From: Alphaproteobacteria bacterium
Lineage (GTDB): Bacteria > Pseudomonadota > Alphaproteobacteria > Rickettsiales > JADKJE01
Assembly: GCA_016722515.1 (NCBI GenBank)
Contig: JADKJE010000017.1
Coordinates: 1 to 8,522 of the forward strand
Direction of reading: 5' to 3'
DNA: 8,522 nucleotides
The notes under the pieces were generated by a model. It was not told the origin of the DNA, did no database searches, and saw nothing but the letters and a program-made list of their open reading frames with translations. Shown here piece after piece: positions 7,401-8,522 of this stretch (the first letter of the stretch is position 1; every line of letters starts with the position of its first letter). A program made the position numbers and the translations under genes.

Positions 7401-8522
7401 CCGATGGGGCCAGCCGCAAGCTTCGCCAACTGAACTTGACGTTCCTTCACCTTAATATCGGCTTCGGACGCTTGAGTTCCTGCAATCTCCGCCACACGAC
7501 GCAGCTTTAATGTTTCAATGGATTGCCGCAACTGTTCGTTATTACTGCCTTCGGCTTTGTACTTCTTCTCTAATTCAATAATTTCATCATTGATTGCATT
7601 CAGACGTTTCACATCTTCCTGAAACTGTTCTTTCGCAATCTCCAATTCTTCTTGAACAACGCCTAAATCTTTTTCACGCGCAACGGTGAGATTGCCTTGT
7701 GAAATCGCCAATTGCTTTTCAAGTTCAAGAGTCTTCTGCTGATTGGTATTAGCTTCAGTCCGAAGACTTGCTTCCAATTCATACAGCTTCAGTCGTTCCT
7801 CAATCTTGTTAATCGAGTTCTGATAAGAAACGATCTCAGATTCAATCTGCGCTTTTTTGGCTTTACTAATCAATATAGATTGTTGGTCTAATTGAAGCTG
7901 AAGTTTCATCAACTCCAAGCGTTCTTTATCTTCTTTCGACAGTTCTTTTCCGGCGGTTTCCAATCCTTCGAGTTTTTTAATCTCTAAGGTCTTAACAAGA
8001 ACATTCTTCTCACTCGCATCAATTTCCTGCTGAATCGACTCAAGCCGTAACTGGTCAGCCTTTACCAAACTCGCAATAATATCCGCTTCAGCACCTAAGT
8101 TCTGACTGCGTTTAAGTGTCGCCGCATTCCATTCATCACTGAGTTCAATTTCTTTCAGCTTGATTTCATTGTTCTTATCCTGAAATGTCTGAAGTCTTTC
8201 GTACTTAGTAATAATGGCATTGAATTCTTGATTCGCAGATTGCAGTGAACGCACCAATTCTTGAAATGCCGCACTTAAACCAAGTGAAGAGGCTTCTAAA
8301 CTAAGCGATGCCGGAATCGCTTGACCTGTCGCATTCGCATAAGCGATTTGCGCTTTCGCCATATCCAGAAAGCCTTGATGCACTGAATCAATCGGCGCTT
8401 CTGTCTTCTTGAGAATGTCAAAGGCTACTCGAAGGCTATCCGCCACTTGTGCTAACTGTGCAGGAACGCCCAACCCTAATCGTGCGAAGGCTTGTTGAAC
8501 CGGATCGACGCTGACTTTCAAC
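4445..8522 (-). CDS. Phage tail tape measure protein, C-terminal 1358 residues (5' end beyond window)
   Basis: Open frame of 1358 codons running off the right edge; the first codon seen is TTG and need not be a start. Residue numbers here count from that codon. Tape measures run inside the tail tube, set its length and leave with the DNA. Residues 5-80 (VDPVQQAFARLGLGVPAQL, ...ADSLRVAFDILKK) match the short helical module (QAF..LG....L...AD..R.AF..I) I know from long Proteobacterial tape measures. Residues ~100-535 are charged coiled coil. Residues ~551-760 carry tape-measure landmarks: YFDQKLLKAGFEGG, FYEQKLAVENL, SLLDEQDLSEVRSAI (~673), ALVELNAELAAEQGDT and QQKIADIEAKL. Two blocks of 11-residue repeats follow (851-1015 and 1124-1277). 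A Ser/Gly linker (~1300-1320) precedes a beta-like NYNFTFTIGNQTL end, also typical of these proteins. I see no peptidase domain or membrane segment in this part. The family call is strong; the N-terminus is not visible. Confidence 0.9.
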   Translation of the reverse strand, partial: LKVSVDPVQQAFARLGLGVPAQLAQVADSLRVAFDILKKTEAPIDSVHQGFLDMAKAQIAYANATGQAIPASLSLEASSLGLSAAFQELVRSLQSANQEFNAIITKYERLQTFQDKNNEIKLKEIELSDEWNAATLKRSQNLGAEADIIASLVKADQLRLESIQQEIDASEKNVLVKTLEIKKLEGLETAGKELSKEDKERLELMKLQLQLDQQSILISKAKKAQIESEIVSYQNSINKIEERLKLYELEASLRTEANTNQQKTLELEKQLAISQGNLTVAREKDLGVVQEELEIAKEQFQEDVKRLNAINDEIIELEKKYKAEGSNNEQLRQSIETLKLRRVAEIAGTQASEADIKVKERQVQLAKLAAGPIGALTQLYKDQAEAQSRSSANSERYQDALVKEAEGVLNIAKIRGDVVDIAQAEEKVTESRINQAETLAQLRSQEASDAQKELSATIIQLAADKEWTQSDQDRENQLRKTVDATNDAANSAQQNATQIKKEAEETKKSTEEHKKAGKGMSDVAAAAAHMANNVKTVREEVGKLSEASKLYFDQKLLKAGFEGGAISATDLQKGIRVVGATLNSTKTDKFQSEINSAANSMKAARNEMTFAANGFGVYEAALKFAAAETSKTFYEQKLAVENLKSSIENMAENGSTSLIALENATRRVDQSFSLLDEQDLSEVRSAISKARDEMEAMKDAVQEAKDALVELNAELAAEQGDTATSDRLNLQLEQQQKIADIEAKLKEARQQNNKELISLYQSQLDKTKELYSVKQTNLEKDIQSSQQSVESAKGSTEALSQQNDELSRQQTLLDQAKTKVDESTSAWESAQQAITDAKDELAALGNQTAYQEELSKAAVTLKHDLADAQSNYNQSLSKSSASLKEDLAKTDTDLTKNIAKAVQDSQSKISGLVEKTTEQVAEAYRKQNQSIEDSALNQQDKIEEAILKTTDAIESEVSDHADTIVSIQQDAADSLIKINTDATESLAKLNDSLVKDSLNAMASLQTESDKISGQLRKTKGSVGDEEAVAFADESKKIIELYAQAGEQGTEVYNQAMKDARELHRQNIEQLVIEGKLAENVKWNEISKIDAQVKKNEELLKAAQAAVQAEKVAKQQAIEEETQAKIAALNQETERKLATAQLESDKKLEGINQQHLATLANLEVEHQQKLRDIDIELQRSIAAANEAQAQSRLSIQSDLAQKLADLKADKDAAIVAAQEKNTAEIVSIQEKLQAEIVASNQKHDAEIANIQAQQQAEIQAAQEKVKAAVESYNQQNAKLKEVNETLREQSRLLDEISKKGSSVASSSAKGSSTKDSVGGSGQNYNFTFTIGNQTLNANSKQDPTSFIKALQQSQRSSSV
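4458..4461 (-). promoter_or_regulatory. Ribosome binding site for the 718-aa gene
   Basis: GGAG on the minus strand, 9 bases before the ATG at 4448 and inside the last codons of the tape measure gene. Together with the ATGA overlap this suggests coupled translation. Confidence 0.55.
4691..5152 (-). repeat. Hendecad repeat block near the tape measure C-terminus, 14 x 11 residues
   Basis: Residues 1124-1277 split into fourteen consecutive 11-residue units with no gap, from KIAALNQETER to AVESYNQQNAK. Position 2 is Ile, Leu or Val in 13 of 14 and position 5 is mostly Leu, Ile or Ala; the rest is Gln/Glu/Lys/Asp-rich. Units 9-13 are the most alike (for example EIVSIQEKLQA, EIVASNQKHDA, EIANIQAQQQA). 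The 33-base period shows in DNA: acaatc recurs at 4815, 4848 and 4881. The pattern predicts a long hendecad coiled coil. Confidence 0.85.
5477..5971 (-). repeat. Second hendecad repeat block in the tape measure, about 15 x 11 residues
   Basis: Residues 851-1015 split into fifteen 11-residue units in one unbroken register, from QEELSKAAVTL to QTESDKISGQL. Position 4 is Leu, Ile or Val in the first 13; position 7 is usually Ala, Ile, Leu or Ser. The units are more diverged from each other than those of the 4691..5152 block and use a different residue set (Ser/Thr/Asp-rich rather than Gln/Glu-rich). Confidence 0.8.

Overview
The window is a stretch of the late structural region of a tailed bacteriophage or prophage. 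All genes lie on the minus strand, so transcription runs from the right edge to the left edge. The genes are packed end to end, with overlaps of 1 to 8 bases or gaps of 3 bases. I see no intergenic stretch, promoter, terminator, RNA gene, integrase, insertion sequence or host gene.

Layout in transcription order. (1) 8522 to 4445 is a very long coiled-coil protein, open at its 5' end. I read it as the tail tape measure protein: it has a recognisable tape-measure C-terminal third, two long blocks of 11-residue repeats and a Gly/Ser linker before a small beta-rich tail. (2) 4448 to 2292 is a 718-residue protein of a conserved but uncharacterised phage tail family. (3) 2299 to 1182 is one ancestral gene read as two pieces, of about 120 and 252 codons. 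The break looks like loss of a single base in a Trp codon. (4) 1178 to 885 is a 97-residue small beta-domain protein. (5) 885 to 508 is a 125-residue beta-rich protein. (6) 504 to the left edge is a truncated gene whose product carries a strict 14-residue tandem repeat with a Ser, an aliphatic residue and a Trp/Phe at fixed positions.

A tape measure gene implies a long non-contractile or contractile tail. The genes after it are expected to encode the distal tail or tail tip, but no product here has a textbook baseplate or receptor-binding signature, so individual roles are inferred from position. The remembered relatives of genes 1 to 5 come from phages and prophages of Proteobacteria, so a Gram-negative host is likely; the sequence does not identify it further. 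Base composition is patchy: about 56% GC at both ends of the 718-residue gene against about 36% in its middle, which suits phage mosaicism.

The least explained items are the 14-residue repeat protein at the left edge, the apparent single-base frameshift near 1938, and the two separate hendecad blocks in the tape measure.
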